Both the position numbers and the translations under genes were made by a program. This document shows positions 37,672-47,288 of a stretch of DNA of 64,000 nt, piece by piece (the stretch's first letter is position 1; each line of letters opens with the position of its first letter). The notes under the pieces are model-generated. The model was not told where the DNA came from. It was given only the letters and a program-made list of their open reading frames with translations, and ran no database searches. This stretch comes from Pseudomonas wenzhouensis (GTDB lineage: Bacteria > Pseudomonadota > Gammaproteobacteria > Pseudomonadales > Pseudomonadaceae): assembly GCF_021029445.1 (NCBI RefSeq), contig NZ_CP072610.1, forward strand, positions 620,001-684,000, read 5' to 3'.

Positions 37672-39054
37672 ATGAACGGACGCAAGCAACAACTGCTCAG
37701 GCGCCACCGGCGCAACAAACGTATCGGCTTGTCAGTGGCGCTGCTGGCCCTGCTGGTACTGGGTGTGTGCGTTGCCTGGTGGCTGCCGCCTCTGCTGCTG
37801 GTGCTGGGTTGGGTGGCACACGAGGCCTGGTTTGCCGATCACCTGTTCTATTCGCCGCGCGACGACTATCGCTATGACTTTCCCGATGACTGTCTGAGTG
37901 TGCCGGCGCGCATCGAGCAAGGCATCCTGTATGTCGAGGAGGGGCTGGAGGGCCGTGACACGCAGATCCTCGAGCTGCGTCTGACGGCAACATGGCTCGG
38001 GCGCTGGCTCGACCCGCATGTTCTGCTCGGCGATGACCGTCAGGATTTCGAGCGCGGCGTTGTCGGGCGTCGTTACCTCAATTTATCCGGGCAGCAGGCG
38101 AACGGGCTAAGCATCGTTCCACGGTTTTGCCGAATAGATGGCGAGCTGCGCCTGCACGCCATGCGTAATCCGGACTTCAGTAAACAGCGCATGCTGATCA
38201 TCGCGCCGCATGCCGACGATGCCGAGTTGGCGGCTTTTGGTCAGTACAGCCGCTCGTCCGACACGGCAATCGTCACCCTGACTCAGGGTGAGATCGAGGC
38301 CGAAAACTATCAGCGCCTCGGCCTGGACAAGGCTGCCGCCGCTCGCCTGAAGGGGCGGCTGCGCGCCTGGGACAGCCTGGCCGCGCCGCTCTGGGGAGGG
38401 GTCACTCAAGCGCGTTGTGTGCAGCTCGGTTACTACTGCCTGCAACTGCCGGCCATGGCCGAGCAACCGCAAACGCCGTTTGGCTCGCGGGAGTCGGGCG
38501 AGAGCGATATTCGCAGCGTGCGCTGTCACAACCCGCTGACGCTGCCGGCGGACGCCGATGGCCAGCCGACCTGGAACAACCTGATCGCCGATCTGGTCGC
38601 CGTGATCGAGCATTACCGCCCCGAAGTGCTGCTGACGCCGCACCCGGAACTCGATCCACATCACGACCATGTCGCCAGCACCCGTGCCGTGCTCGAAGCC
38701 TGCGATTGCAGCGGCTGGAAGCCGCAAACCCTGTTGCTCTACGCCAACCATCTACACGACAACGACCGTTGGCCCATGGGCCCGGCCGGTAATGGCATTG
38801 CCCTGCCGCCGGCGCTGACGGCGCTGCCGGCTGATCGCTTGTGGAGCCCGACGCTGGATGCCGAGCAGCAACTGGACAAGGCCATGGCGCTCGGCCTGCA
38901 GCATGATCTGCAAGGCCCACTGCCGCTGAAAAGGCGCCTGCGCCGCTTGATTCAGCAACTGCTGGCTGGGCGTCGCTGGCCGGCCACGGGCGAAGACGAG
39001 TTCTTCCGCAAGGCCGTGCGTCGCCACGAACTGTTCTGGGTCCGTCAGCGTTAA
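37672..39054 (+). CDS. dnpA: PIG-L family de-N-acetylase (DnpA-like)
   Basis: The 460-residue protein starts with a basic stretch (GRKQQLLRRHRRNKR) and a membrane segment (about 18-50), so it is probably anchored in the inner membrane. The PIG-L/LmbE deacetylase domain has the zinc motif APHADDAE at 178-185 and a later LLTPHPELDPHHDHVAST. P. aeruginosa PA5002 (DnpA) is a de-N-acetylase linked to fluoroquinolone tolerance; its natural substrate is not settled and may be LPS or another glycan. The ATG lies five bases after the mig-14 stop with only a weak ribosome site, suggesting coupling. Confidence 0.85.
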   Translation: MNGRKQQLLRRHRRNKRIGLSVALLALLVLGVCVAWWLPPLLLVLGWVAHEAWFADHLFYSPRDDYRYDFPDDCLSVPARIEQGILYVEEGLEGRDTQILELRLTATWLGRWLDPHVLLGDDRQDFERGVVGRRYLNLSGQQANGLSIVPRFCRIDGELRLHAMRNPDFSKQRMLIIAPHADDAELAAFGQYSRSSDTAIVTLTQGEIEAENYQRLGLDKAAAARLKGRLRAWDSLAAPLWGGVTQARCVQLGYYCLQLPAMAEQPQTPFGSRESGESDIRSVRCHNPLTLPADADGQPTWNNLIADLVAVIEHYRPEVLLTPHPELDPHHDHVASTRAVLEACDCSGWKPQTLLLYANHLHDNDRWPMGPAGNGIALPPALTALPADRLWSPTLDAEQQLDKAMALGLQHDLQGPLPLKRRLRRLIQQLLAGRRWPATGEDEFFRKAVRRHELFWVRQR

Positions 39055-39077
39055 GCGGTACGCCGATTGGCTCATGC

Positions 39078-39083
39078 TATGAT
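39078..39083 (+). promoter_or_regulatory. candidate -10 hexamer for hldE
   Basis: TATGAT occurs 33 bases before the hldE ATG, in the 61-base gap after dnpA. No -35 match is evident, so hldE may depend on the upstream transcript as well. Confidence 0.3.
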
Positions 39084-39115
39084 TTTTCCCGTTTTTCTCC
39101 CCTTCTGGAGCCACC

Positions 39116-40537
39116 ATGAAACTGACCATGCCCCGCTATGACCAAGCCGCCGTTCTGGTGGTGGGCGACGTGATGCTCGATCGCTACTGGCATGGCGGCA
39201 CCTCGCGGATTTCCCCGGAGGCGCCGGTGCCGGTGGTGCGTGTCGATCAGATCGAGGATCGTCCCGGTGGCGCTGCCAACGTGGCGTTGAACATCGCCGC
39301 GCTCGGCGCGCGCGCCCTGCTGGTCGGTGTGACCGGCGAAGACGAAGCCGCCGACAGCCTCAGCGACAGCCTGCGTGGTGCGGGCGTGGAAACCCATTTC
39401 CAGCGCCTCGACGACCAGCCCACCATCGTCAAGCTGCGGGTGATGAGCCGTCACCAGCAATTGCTGCGCATGGACTTCGAGGAGCCCTTCAACACTGACA
39501 GCGCCGCCCTGGCGCGTGACGTCGATGCACTGCTCGCCGGGGTCAAGGTGCTGGTTCTGTCGGACTATGGCAAGGGGGCACTGCAGAATCATCAGGCGCT
39601 GATCCAGGCCGCGCGCAAGAAGAACATTCCGGTGCTGGCCGACCCCAAGGGCAAGGACTTTTCCATCTACCGTGGCGCCAGCCTGATCACCCCCAATCTG
39701 CATGAATTCGAGCTGATCGTCGGTGGCTGCGCCGACGAAGCCGAGCTGGTCAGCAAGGGTGCCAAGTTGATGAGCGACCTGGAACTGGGTGCGCTGCTGG
39801 TGACCCGTGGTGAGCACGGTATGACCTTGCTGCGCCCGCAGTATGCGCCATTGCATCTGCCGGCCCGTGCTCGGGAAGTGTTCGACGTCACCGGTGCCGG
39901 TGACACGGTTATTTCTACCCTGGCGGCCTCCATCGCCGCTGGCGAGGAGTTGCCGCTGGCGGTGGCCCTGGCCAATCTGGCCGCTGGCATCGTCGTCGGC
40001 AAGCTCGGCACGGCCGCCATCAGCGCGCCAGAGCTGCGCCGCGCCGTGCAGCGCGAGGAAGGTTCCGAACGTGGCGTGTTGAGCCTCGATCAACTGCTGA
40101 TCGCCATCGAGGATGCCCGTGCCCATGGCGAGAAGATCGTCTTCACCAATGGCTGCTTCGATATTTTGCATGCCGGCCACGTGACCTATCTGGAACAGGC
40201 CCGCGCGCAGGGCGACCGCCTGATCGTGGCGGTCAATGACGATGCCTCGGTCAGTCGCCTGAAAGGCCCGGGGCGACCGATCAATGCCGTCGATCGCCGT
40301 ATGGCCGTGTTGGCCGGCCTCGGCGCGGTGGACTGGGTGGTGAGCTTCAGCGAGGACACGCCCGAGCGTCTGCTCAAGCAGGTGCAGCCGGATGTGCTGG
40401 TCAAGGGGGGCGATTACGGCGTTGACCAGGTCGTCGGCGCCGATATCGTCCAGGCCTATGGCGGCGAAGTACGCGTGCTTGGGCTGGTGGAGAACAGCTC
40501 CACCACCGCCATCGTCGAGAAGATCCGCAGCAAGTAA
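39116..40537 (+). CDS. hldE: bifunctional heptose-7-phosphate kinase / heptose-1-phosphate adenylyltransferase
   Basis: HldE makes ADP-D-beta-D-heptose for WaaC and WaaF, by phosphorylating heptose 7-phosphate at C1 and later adenylylating it. The 473-residue fusion has a ribokinase-type domain (1-320; VVGDVMLDRYWHG, GGAANVALNIAALG, and the ATP-site DVTGAGDTVIS near 258) and a cytidylyltransferase-type domain (340-473; FTNGCFDILHAGHVTYLEQA with HAGH at 352-355). GGAG lies six bases before the ATG. It is the last plus-strand gene of the msbA group and faces the lipoprotein gene across a gap with two hairpins. Confidence 0.96.
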   Translation: MKLTMPRYDQAAVLVVGDVMLDRYWHGGTSRISPEAPVPVVRVDQIEDRPGGAANVALNIAALGARALLVGVTGEDEAADSLSDSLRGAGVETHFQRLDDQPTIVKLRVMSRHQQLLRMDFEEPFNTDSAALARDVDALLAGVKVLVLSDYGKGALQNHQALIQAARKKNIPVLADPKGKDFSIYRGASLITPNLHEFELIVGGCADEAELVSKGAKLMSDLELGALLVTRGEHGMTLLRPQYAPLHLPARAREVFDVTGAGDTVISTLAASIAAGEELPLAVALANLAAGIVVGKLGTAAISAPELRRAVQREEGSERGVLSLDQLLIAIEDARAHGEKIVFTNGCFDILHAGHVTYLEQARAQGDRLIVAVNDDASVSRLKGPGRPINAVDRRMAVLAGLGAVDWVVSFSEDTPERLLKQVQPDVLVKGGDYGVDQVVGADIVQAYGGEVRVLGLVENSSTTAIVEKIRSK

Positions 40538-40632
40538 CGCATTGCCTATGGCATCGCCCGTCGGCTCTGGTGTGCGCAGTGTCTGTCAGTTGGCAGCAGA
40601 GAATCGTTCGGGCGCACACTGCAAACGCCTGC

Positions 40633-40693
40633 ATGCCCATGCAGATGGGCATCCACAGCCCACACCCCCATCCAGGCTCCCGCTTTGCGGGAG
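40633..40693. terminator. two hairpins between convergent hldE and the lipoprotein gene
   Basis: ATGCCCAT/ATGGGCAT (40633-40652, loop GCAG) and CTCCCGC/GCGGGAG (40677-40693, loop TTT) are perfect stems in the 182-base gap between two converging genes. Neither is followed by a T-run, so if they end transcription they probably work with Rho. The first 80 bases of the gap show nothing else. Confidence 0.35.
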
Positions 40694-40719
40694 TGGCGTT
40701 GAATGGATGGAGGATATCC

Positions 40720-41439
40720 CTAGAAACGGAAGACTTCGGTATCGATCTTGATCGGTTCTGCCACCGGAATCTTCGGCCCGGCTGTGTCAGGTTCCTGCGG
40801 TTTGGCTTTGGCCACCGGCGCCTTCTTGCGCGGCGCTTCGGGTGCCGGATCGGCGGCGGCGATGGGTTGAATGGCCACTGCCAACTCAGCGGCCAGGCGT
40901 TGCAGCAGCAGACTCTGAGCCTTGACCTGTTCAGCCAGGGCGCCGCCGTGTGCTTCTTCCAGGCGGATCAGGCGGCTGTCGCGCAGTTGTCCACGGCGGT
41001 CGAGCAGGCGCCATTGCGCTTCGAGCACTGCAGGTTGAGTCGGGCCGGAGTCCAGGCGGGTGATGGTCAGCATGACCTGCGCATCGGCACTGAAACCCGG
41101 TGCGGCCGGCGCCAGCGCCAGTCGCTGACTATCCAGACGCCAGGCCAGTTGGCGCAACATCTGCTGGTCGATGTCGTTGGCCAGGCCGCTGGCCCAGCGA
41201 GCGTCTTGCGCGGCGACCAGGCTGCCATCGGCCTGGCGTTGCAGCAGATTTTGCTGGCGCAGGTAATCAGCCACGCTGATGGGGCCAATCAGCACGGTGA
41301 CGCCATTTTCACGGGTCGGCGTCAGCGCTTCGCCGCTATCGAGTTGGTAAAGCGGCACCGGTTTCTGCTGCAGCAGGCTGCAACCGCTCAGCACGAGCAG
41401 CGTGGTCAGAAACAGAGCCACAGGGCGTACTACAGTCAT
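40720..41439 (-). CDS. PqiC/YmbA-type lipoprotein (ABC-transport auxiliary)
   Basis: The 239-residue protein has a lipoprotein signal with the lipobox LVLSGCS near residue 20, so it should be anchored by lipid, most likely to the outer membrane. The mature part (PVPLYQLDSGE, GVTVLIGPISVADYLRQQNLL) fits the DUF330/PqiC family, partners of MCE-type lipid transport systems. The C-terminus is a Pro/Lys/Ala-rich tail (residues about 195-239). Two adjacent ATGs exist; the second has the better spacing from GGA. No MCE or permease gene lies beside it, which is unusual. Confidence 0.78.
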   Translation of the reverse strand: MTVVRPVALFLTTLLVLSGCSLLQQKPVPLYQLDSGEALTPTRENGVTVLIGPISVADYLRQQNLLQRQADGSLVAAQDARWASGLANDIDQQMLRQLAWRLDSQRLALAPAAPGFSADAQVMLTITRLDSGPTQPAVLEAQWRLLDRRGQLRDSRLIRLEEAHGGALAEQVKAQSLLLQRLAAELAVAIQPIAAADPAPEAPRKKAPVAKAKPQEPDTAGPKIPVAEPIKIDTEVFRF

Positions 41440-41497
41440 CATTCATTCCAGGCAGCCGCTTCTGGGGCAGCTGCTATCGATCCCATATCATGCTGTG

Positions 41498-41517
41498 GGG
41501 TCATCTGCACATGACCC
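41498..41517. promoter_or_regulatory. perfect palindrome upstream of the lipoprotein gene
   Basis: GGGTCAT and ATGACCC form seven-base arms around CTGCAC, about 60 bases before the lipoprotein start and 100 past the parC stop. It could be an operator or an RNA hairpin ending parC transcription. The rest of the 170-base gap shows no gene. Confidence 0.4.
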
Positions 41518-41613
41518 GGGGCGCGTATCATCCGTCAAACCGCGCGATGACTCCAGCCCTGGCTGCTGGCTGGTCGCGCGGTTATCGTGGCAGAACGATG
41601 GCGGATGCCGGGG

Positions 41614-43863
41614 TTATTCCACCAGCAACTGGTCGACGCGCTGAAAACCGCGCGGCAGCTTGTTGCCACGCCGGCCGCGCTCGCCCTTGTAGTGTTCCAG
41701 GTCATCGGCCTTGAGGGTCAGGGTGCGCTTGCCAGCCTGCAACACCAGGCTGGAGCCACTCGGTACGATGGCCAGGTCGGTCAGGTACTCCTCGCGACTG
41801 GCCACGCGCTCACCGGGGATGCCGATGATCTTGTTGCCCTTGCCTTTGCCCAGTTGCGGCAGGTCGCGCACCGGGAACAGCAGCAGACGCCCCTCGGTGG
41901 TGACGGCGGCCAGCCAATCGTCTTCGAGATTGCTCAGTGGCTTGGGCGTTACCACGCAAGCGCCGTTGGGCAGGCTCAGCAGGGCCTTGCCCGCCTTGTT
42001 CTTGGCCTGCAGGTCTTCGCCCTTGACCACGAAGCCGTAGCCGGCATCGGAGGCGATCACGTACAGCGCGCTGTCTTCGGGCAGCATCACGCACTCGAAG
42101 GTCGCCCCTGGCGGTGGGGTCAGGCGGCCGGTGAGTGGCTCGCCCTGGCCACGCGCCGACGGCAGGCTGTGAGCCGCGAGCGAATAACTGCGGCCTGTCG
42201 AGTCGATAAATACCGCGTATTGGTTGGATCGGCCCGGCGCGGCGGCCTTGAAACCGTCGCCGGCTTTATAGGAAAGCCCCGTTGCGTCGATATCGTGGCC
42301 CTTGGCGCAGCGCACCCAGCCTTTTTCCGAGAGCACCACGGTGACCGGCTCGGTCGGCATCAGCTCGGTTTCCGAGAGGGCCTTGGCTTCGGCGCGGGCA
42401 ACGATCGGCGAGCGGCGGTCGTCGCCGTACTTCTCGGCATCCTCGAGAATTTCCTTGCGCACCAGCTTCTTCAGCTTGGCTTCGCTGCCGAGCAGGGCCA
42501 GCAGCTTGTCGCGCTCCTTGGCCAGCTCGTCCTGCTCGCCACGGATCTTCATTTCTTCCAGGCGCGCCAGTTGGCGCAGGCGGGTGTCGAGAATGTAGTC
42601 GGCCTGCACGTCGGTCAGGCCAAAACGCTCCATCAGCACCGGCTTGGGCGAATCCTCGCTGCGGATGATGCGAATCACCTCGTCGAGGTTGAGGAATGCA
42701 ATCAGCAAGCCTTCCAACAGGTGCAGGCGACGCTCCACCTTGTCCAGGCGGAACTGCAAGCGGCGGCGCACGGTGCCGACGCGGTACACCAGCCATTCGC
42801 TGAGCAGGGTGCGCAGGTCCTTGACCGACGGCTTGCCGTCGAGGCCGATGACGTTGGTGTTGACCCGGTAACTGGACTCCAGATCGGTGGTGGCAAACAG
42901 GTGGGTCATCAGCTCATCGGCATCGACGCGGTTGGAGCGGGGGATGATGACGATGCGGCAGGGGTTCTCGTGATCCGACTCGTCACGCAGATCAGCGACC
43001 ATCGGCAGCTTCTTGGCCTGCATCTGCGCGGCGATCTGCTCCAGCACCTTGGCCCCGGAGACCTGATGCGGCAGGGCAGTGACGACGATATCGCCATCCT
43101 CGACGCGATACACCGCGCGCATACGCACCGAGCCGCGGCCGGTCTCGTAGATCTTCAGCAGGTCGGCCTTGGGCGTGATGACCTCGGCTTCGGTGGGGAA
43201 GTCCGGGCCCTGAATATGCTCGCACAGCTGCTCGACCGTGGCGTTCGGCTCATCGAGCAGGCGTACGCAGGCCGCCGCGATTTCCCGCAGGTTGTGCGGC
43301 GGCACGTCGGTGGCCATGCCCACGGCGATGCCGGTGGTGCCATTCAACAAGAGGTTGGGCAGCCGCGCCGGCAGCGTCGCCGGCTCGTTCAGGGTGCCGT
43401 CGAAGTTCGGCACCCAGTCGACCGTACCCTGACCGAGTTCGGCTAGCAGCACTTCCGAATAACGCGACAGGCGCGCTTCGGTGTAGCGCATGGCGGCGAA
43501 GGATTTGGGGTCATCCGGCGCCCCCCAGTTGCCCTGGCCGTCGACCAGGGTGTAGCGGTAGCTGAACGGCTGCGCCATCAGCACCATGGCTTCGTAGCAG
43601 GCGCTGTCGCCGTGCGGGTGGAACTTGCCGAGCACGTCACCGACGGTGCGCGCCGATTTCTTGTGCTTGGCGTCGGCATCCAGGCCCAGTTCGCTCATGG
43701 CGTAGATGATACGGCGCTGCACGGGCTTGAGGCCGTCGCCGATATGCGGCAGGGCGCGGTCCATGATCACGTACATGGAGTAATTGAGATAAGCCTGCTC
43801 GGTGAAATCGGCGAGTGACCGGCGTTCAACGCCTTCCAGGCTCAAGTCGAGGGATTCGCTCAT
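41614..43863 (-). CDS. parC: DNA topoisomerase IV subunit A
   Basis: ParC is the breakage-reunion subunit of topoisomerase IV, which unlinks replicated chromosomes. The 749-residue protein has the winged-helix region with [12 protein letters not shown]; the quinolone-resistance positions are Ser87 and Glu91, the sensitive type. The active-site Tyr is Tyr127 in [12 protein letters not shown] GyrA-like C-terminal beta-pinwheel with fewer blades follows, without the GyrA box. It is the last gene of the minus-strand series parE, esterase-like, protease-like, parC, beginning seven bases after the protease gene. Confidence 0.97.
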   Translation of the reverse strand: MSESLDLSLEGVERRSLADFTEQAYLNYSMYVIMDRALPHIGDGLKPVQRRIIYAMSELGLDADAKHKKSARTVGDVLGKFHPHGDSACYEAMVLMAQPFSYRYTLVDGQGNWGAPDDPKSFAAMRYTEARLSRYSEVLLAELGQGTVDWVPNFDGTLNEPATLPARLPNLLLNGTTGIAVGMATDVPPHNLREIAAACVRLLDEPNATVEQLCEHIQGPDFPTEAEVITPKADLLKIYETGRGSVRMRAVYRVEDGDIVVTALPHQVSGAKVLEQIAAQMQAKKLPMVADLRDESDHENPCRIVIIPRSNRVDADELMTHLFATTDLESSYRVNTNVIGLDGKPSVKDLRTLLSEWLVYRVGTVRRRLQFRLDKVERRLHLLEGLLIAFLNLDEVIRIIRSEDSPKPVLMERFGLTDVQADYILDTRLRQLARLEEMKIRGEQDELAKERDKLLALLGSEAKLKKLVRKEILEDAEKYGDDRRSPIVARAEAKALSETELMPTEPVTVVLSEKGWVRCAKGHDIDATGLSYKAGDGFKAAAPGRSNQYAVFIDSTGRSYSLAAHSLPSARGQGEPLTGRLTPPPGATFECVMLPEDSALYVIASDAGYGFVVKGEDLQAKNKAGKALLSLPNGACVVTPKPLSNLEDDWLAAVTTEGRLLLFPVRDLPQLGKGKGNKIIGIPGERVASREEYLTDLAIVPSGSSLVLQAGKRTLTLKADDLEHYKGERGRRGNKLPRGFQRVDQLLVE

Positions 43864-43870
43864 GCGGGCC

Positions 43871-44395
43871 TCATTGCAAGGTTGATTGGCGCAGCACCAG
43901 GGTGCCGCCCTTTTGACTGAATTCGAGTTGCTTCAGGGCGCTCATGCCCAGCAGCACGTCGTCGCCGTCCATACCGGGGGCGATCAAGGCGGCGACGTCA
44001 CGCAGTTCGATGTCGCCCAGGCGCAAGCTGTTCAGACGGGTGCGGTGCCCGGTGGCACGACCGTTGGCCGTGCTGATGATGATTGGCGCGCCACGTTGCA
44101 GGCCAAGACGCTCTGCCACTGCACTGGGAATCGCCACCTGGGTGGCGCCGGTGTCGAGCAGGAACGTCACTTTCTGCCCGTCGATTTCGCCGTCGACCAG
44201 ATAGTGGCCTTGCCGGCTGCTGGTCAGGCTGACTTCGACGTAACCCTCGCCATGCACCGACTGCGGCGTCTGGTTGGGGTTGCGCTGGCGCTCTTCCCAA
44301 TTACCGAAAAAATGCGTGGCCAGCAGCAGGCCGGTGCCCCAGAAGAGCACCCACATCACCCGTCCGGCGCGGCGGCCAGGCGTCTGCTCTGTCAC
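43871..44395 (-). CDS. membrane-anchored retropepsin-like aspartic protease (TIGR02281 type)
   Basis: The 174-residue protein has one N-terminal membrane segment ([18 protein letters not shown], about 13-30) and a periplasmic domain with [13 protein letters not shown] near residue 80, the D-T-G active-site motif of clan AA aspartic proteases, and later [16 protein letters not shown], the strand pair that closes such folds. As a single-domain form it should act as a dimer. Substrate unknown. Its ATG overlaps the stop of the esterase-like gene by four bases, and parC follows closely, so it is part of the parE-parC transcript. Confidence 0.82.
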   Translation of the reverse strand: MTEQTPGRRAGRVMWVLFWGTGLLLATHFFGNWEERQRNPNQTPQSVHGEGYVEVSLTSSRQGHYLVDGEIDGQKVTFLLDTGATQVAIPSAVAERLGLQRGAPIIISTANGRATGHRTRLNSLRLGDIELRDVAALIAPGMDGDDVLLGMSALKQLEFSQKGGTLVLRQSTLQ

Positions 44396-45375
44396 GGACG
44401 TCGGCTCCAGCCGCCCTTGGGCGCGGCAAAGCGCCAGGCGACGGGACGCACTTCGCCGTCAGCACGGGTCTGGCTGCCGTTGTCGACGCCGATCCAGGCG
44501 CCATCCTTGTCGATCCACAGCGCTTCGGCCATGCCGTAGTTCGGTGCGTAGCGGCGTGGTTCGCTCAGCGCTTCGCTGGCGAACGACCAGCAGAGCTCAG
44601 CCACGCCGTCGCTCAGCGTGCGGCGGCAAATGCGATGCGCCTGGCGCTCCAGGGTAAAGAGCTTTTCACCAAAATAGGCCAGGCCGGAGAAGTCGCGCGG
44701 CGCCGGATGGCCGCCGAGTGCTTCTGGTGAGGGTTCGTCGCCGCTTTCGCTGGTCAGCACGCAACCGCCGGTACAACGCCAACTGCTGCCGCGACGATGC
44801 AGCACGGTCAGGCCACGGCGGCGCTGTTCGGCGGCCAGCCACAGGCGATCACCGGCCGGATCGATGGCGATGCCTTCGAAACCCTGGTTGAAGTGCAGCA
44901 GCATGCCGCTGGCACGGGCCTGACGTACCAGGCCGGTCGGCAAATTGAGCCACTGGGCGTTACCGTTGCTGGCGACCTGCAGCACGGCGGCGCGGGTTTC
45001 GCTGACCAGGTAGCGATTACCCTGGGCGTCGCATGACAGACCTTCGAAATCCAGCATGCTTCCGCGTACCAGGCCGCTGGCCCAATTGCGCATGCGCAGC
45101 CCCCAGGGCAGCAGGCTTTCGGGTGGCTCCGGGGCGACGAAGGTTTCCGCTTCGGCACGCAGCAGGCCATCCTCGGCATGCAGCCGGTAGAGGCGGTCGT
45201 CATCACGGTCGGAGACCGCCCACAGGCTTTCGCCGCACATGGCCAGGCCCGAGAGATTCCCGCCCGGCATAGCCGTGACCGGGTATTCGGCCTGCAGTGT
45301 GAGCTCTTCGAGCTGCACCGGTTCGGCCTGTGCGCCACTGGCCAGCAAGCCGAGCACAAGGAACATGACACGCAT
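44392..45375 (-). CDS. secreted esterase-like phytase-family protein
   Basis: The 327-residue protein has a signal peptide (MRVMFLVLGLLASGAQA) and a beta-propeller type body with NLSGLAMCGESLWAVSDRDD, GSMLDFEGLSCDAQGNRYL and NQGFEGIAIDPAGDRLW, repeats seen in the esterase-like activity of phytase family (PF13449). Function in the periplasm is unknown; a phosphoester hydrolase or sugar-binding role is possible. Its ATG overlaps the parE stop by one base (TGATG), so it is translated with parE. Confidence 0.78.
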   Translation of the reverse strand: MRVMFLVLGLLASGAQAEPVQLEELTLQAEYPVTAMPGGNLSGLAMCGESLWAVSDRDDDRLYRLHAEDGLLRAEAETFVAPEPPESLLPWGLRMRNWASGLVRGSMLDFEGLSCDAQGNRYLVSETRAAVLQVASNGNAQWLNLPTGLVRQARASGMLLHFNQGFEGIAIDPAGDRLWLAAEQRRRGLTVLHRRGSSWRCTGGCVLTSESGDEPSPEALGGHPAPRDFSGLAYFGEKLFTLERQAHRICRRTLSDGVAELCWSFASEALSEPRRYAPNYGMAEALWIDKDGAWIGVDNGSQTRADGEVRPVAWRFAAPKGGWSRRP

Positions 45376-47273
45376 CAGAGCAGTACCTCGGCCAGGTTGC
45401 CCTTGGACTCCAGCCAGCTCTTGCGGTCGCTGGCGCGTTTCTTCGCCAGCAGCATGTCCATCACCTCGCGGGTGCCTTCGAAGTCTTCCAGCGTGAGCTG
45501 CACCAGGCGCCGGGTGTTGGGGTCCATGGTGGTTTCGCGCAACTGCGGCGGGTTCATCTCGCCAAGGCCCTTGAAGCGTGTGACCTGCGGTTTGCCACGG
45601 CGTTTTTCGGCCACCAGGCGGTCGAGGATGCCATCGCGCTCGGCATCATCCAGGGCGTAGAAGATCTCCTTGCCCAGGTCGATGCGATACAGCGGCGGCA
45701 TGGCCACGTAGACGTGCCCGGCGTCCACCAGCGGGCGGAAGTGACGGACGAACAGGGCGCAGAGCAGGGTGGCGATGTGCAGACCGTCGGAGTCGGCGTC
45801 GGCGAGGATGCAGATCTTGCCGTAGCGCAGCCCGGAAAGGTCGCTGGAGCCTGGATCGATACCGATGGCCACAGCGATATCGTGCACTTCCTGGCTGGCC
45901 AGCACTTCGCTGCCGTCCACTTCCCAGGTGTTCAGGATCTTGCCGCGTAGCGGCATGATGGCCTGGAATTCCTTGTCGCGCGCCTGCTTGGCGCTGCCGC
46001 CGGCCGAATCACCCTCGACCAGGAACAGTTCGCAGCGCAGCGGGTTCTGCCCCGCGCAGTCGGCCAGCTTGCCGGGCAGCGCCGGGCCCTGGGTGATCTT
46101 CTTGCGCTCGACCTTCTTGCCGGCCTTGAGGCGCCGGCCGGCGTTGCTGATGGCCAGCTCGGCCAGTTGCAGGCCGGTTTCCGGGTGGGCGTTGAGCCAC
46201 AGGCTGAAGGCGTCCTTGACTACGCCGGAGACGAACGCCGCTGCCTCGCGCGAGGACAGGCGCTCCTTGGTCTGCCCGGAGAACTGGGCGTCCTGCATCT
46301 TCATCGAGAGGACGAAGGCGATGCGCTCCCAGACGTCTTCCGGAGCCAGCTTGACGCCGCGCGGCAGCAGGTTGCGGAACTCGCAGAACTCACGCATGGC
46401 ATCCAGCAGGCCCTGACGCAGGCCGTTGACGTGGGTGCCGCCCTGCGCGGTGGGGATCAGGTTGACGTAGCTTTCCTGTACCGCGTCGCCGCCCTCGGGC
46501 AGCCACAGCAAGGCCCAGTCAACGGCTTCCTTGTTGCCGGCCAGGCTGCCGACGAAGGGCTCGGCCGGCAGGCGCTCGAACTCGCTGACGGCATCGACCA
46601 AGTAGGAGCGCAGGCCGTCCTCGTACAACCACTCGACCTTCTCGCCGGCGGCCTTGTCCTCGAAGGTCACCGACAGACCTGGGCACAGCACGGCCTTGGC
46701 CTTGAGCACATGCTTGAGGCGGCTGACGGAGAACTTGAAGGAGTCGAAGTACTTGGCATCCGGCCAGAAATGCACGCTGGTGCCGGTGTTGCGCTTGCCG
46801 ACGGTACCGATGACTTGCAGGTCGCTGGCCTTGAAGCCATCGGCGAAGCTCATCTGGTATTCGTTGCCATCACGTTTGACGGTGACCACCACGCGGGTCG
46901 ACAGGGCATTGACCACGCTGATGCCGACGCCGTGCAGGCCGCCGGAGAACTGGTAGTTCTTGTTGCTGAACTTGCCGCCGGCATGCAGCTTGGTGAGGAT
47001 CAGTTCCACACCCGGCACGCCTTCTTCCGGGTGGATGTCCACCGGCATGCCGCGACCGTCGTCGAGCACTTCCAACGAGTTGTCCTCGTGGAGGATCACC
47101 TGGATCGACTTGGCGTGCCCGGCCAGGGCTTCGTCGACGCTGTTGTCGATCACTTCCTGGGCCAAGTGGTTGGGGCGTGTGGTGTCGGTGTACATGCCCG
47201 GGCGCTTGCGCACCGGGTCGAGGCCGGAAAGAACTTCGATGGCGTCTGCGTTATAGGCGTTCTGCTGGGCCAT
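45375..47273 (-). CDS. parE: DNA topoisomerase IV subunit B
   Basis: ParE is the ATPase subunit of topoisomerase IV. The 632-residue protein has the GHKL ATP site (VIDNSVDEALAG, VLDDGRGMPVDIHPE, GGLHGVGISVVNALS), the transducer region and the Toprim domain with VEGDSAGGSAKQARD, PLRGKILN and DADSDGLHI; the end, KSWLESKGNLAEVLL, is typical. It is the first gene of a four-gene minus-strand series. The gap to yqiA upstream is only 15 bases, so transcription may begin further up. Confidence 0.97.
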   Translation of the reverse strand: MAQQNAYNADAIEVLSGLDPVRKRPGMYTDTTRPNHLAQEVIDNSVDEALAGHAKSIQVILHEDNSLEVLDDGRGMPVDIHPEEGVPGVELILTKLHAGGKFSNKNYQFSGGLHGVGISVVNALSTRVVVTVKRDGNEYQMSFADGFKASDLQVIGTVGKRNTGTSVHFWPDAKYFDSFKFSVSRLKHVLKAKAVLCPGLSVTFEDKAAGEKVEWLYEDGLRSYLVDAVSEFERLPAEPFVGSLAGNKEAVDWALLWLPEGGDAVQESYVNLIPTAQGGTHVNGLRQGLLDAMREFCEFRNLLPRGVKLAPEDVWERIAFVLSMKMQDAQFSGQTKERLSSREAAAFVSGVVKDAFSLWLNAHPETGLQLAELAISNAGRRLKAGKKVERKKITQGPALPGKLADCAGQNPLRCELFLVEGDSAGGSAKQARDKEFQAIMPLRGKILNTWEVDGSEVLASQEVHDIAVAIGIDPGSSDLSGLRYGKICILADADSDGLHIATLLCALFVRHFRPLVDAGHVYVAMPPLYRIDLGKEIFYALDDAERDGILDRLVAEKRRGKPQVTRFKGLGEMNPPQLRETTMDPNTRRLVQLTLEDFEGTREVMDMLLAKKRASDRKSWLESKGNLAEVLL

Positions 47274-47288
47274 AGGGTCTCTTGGTCA

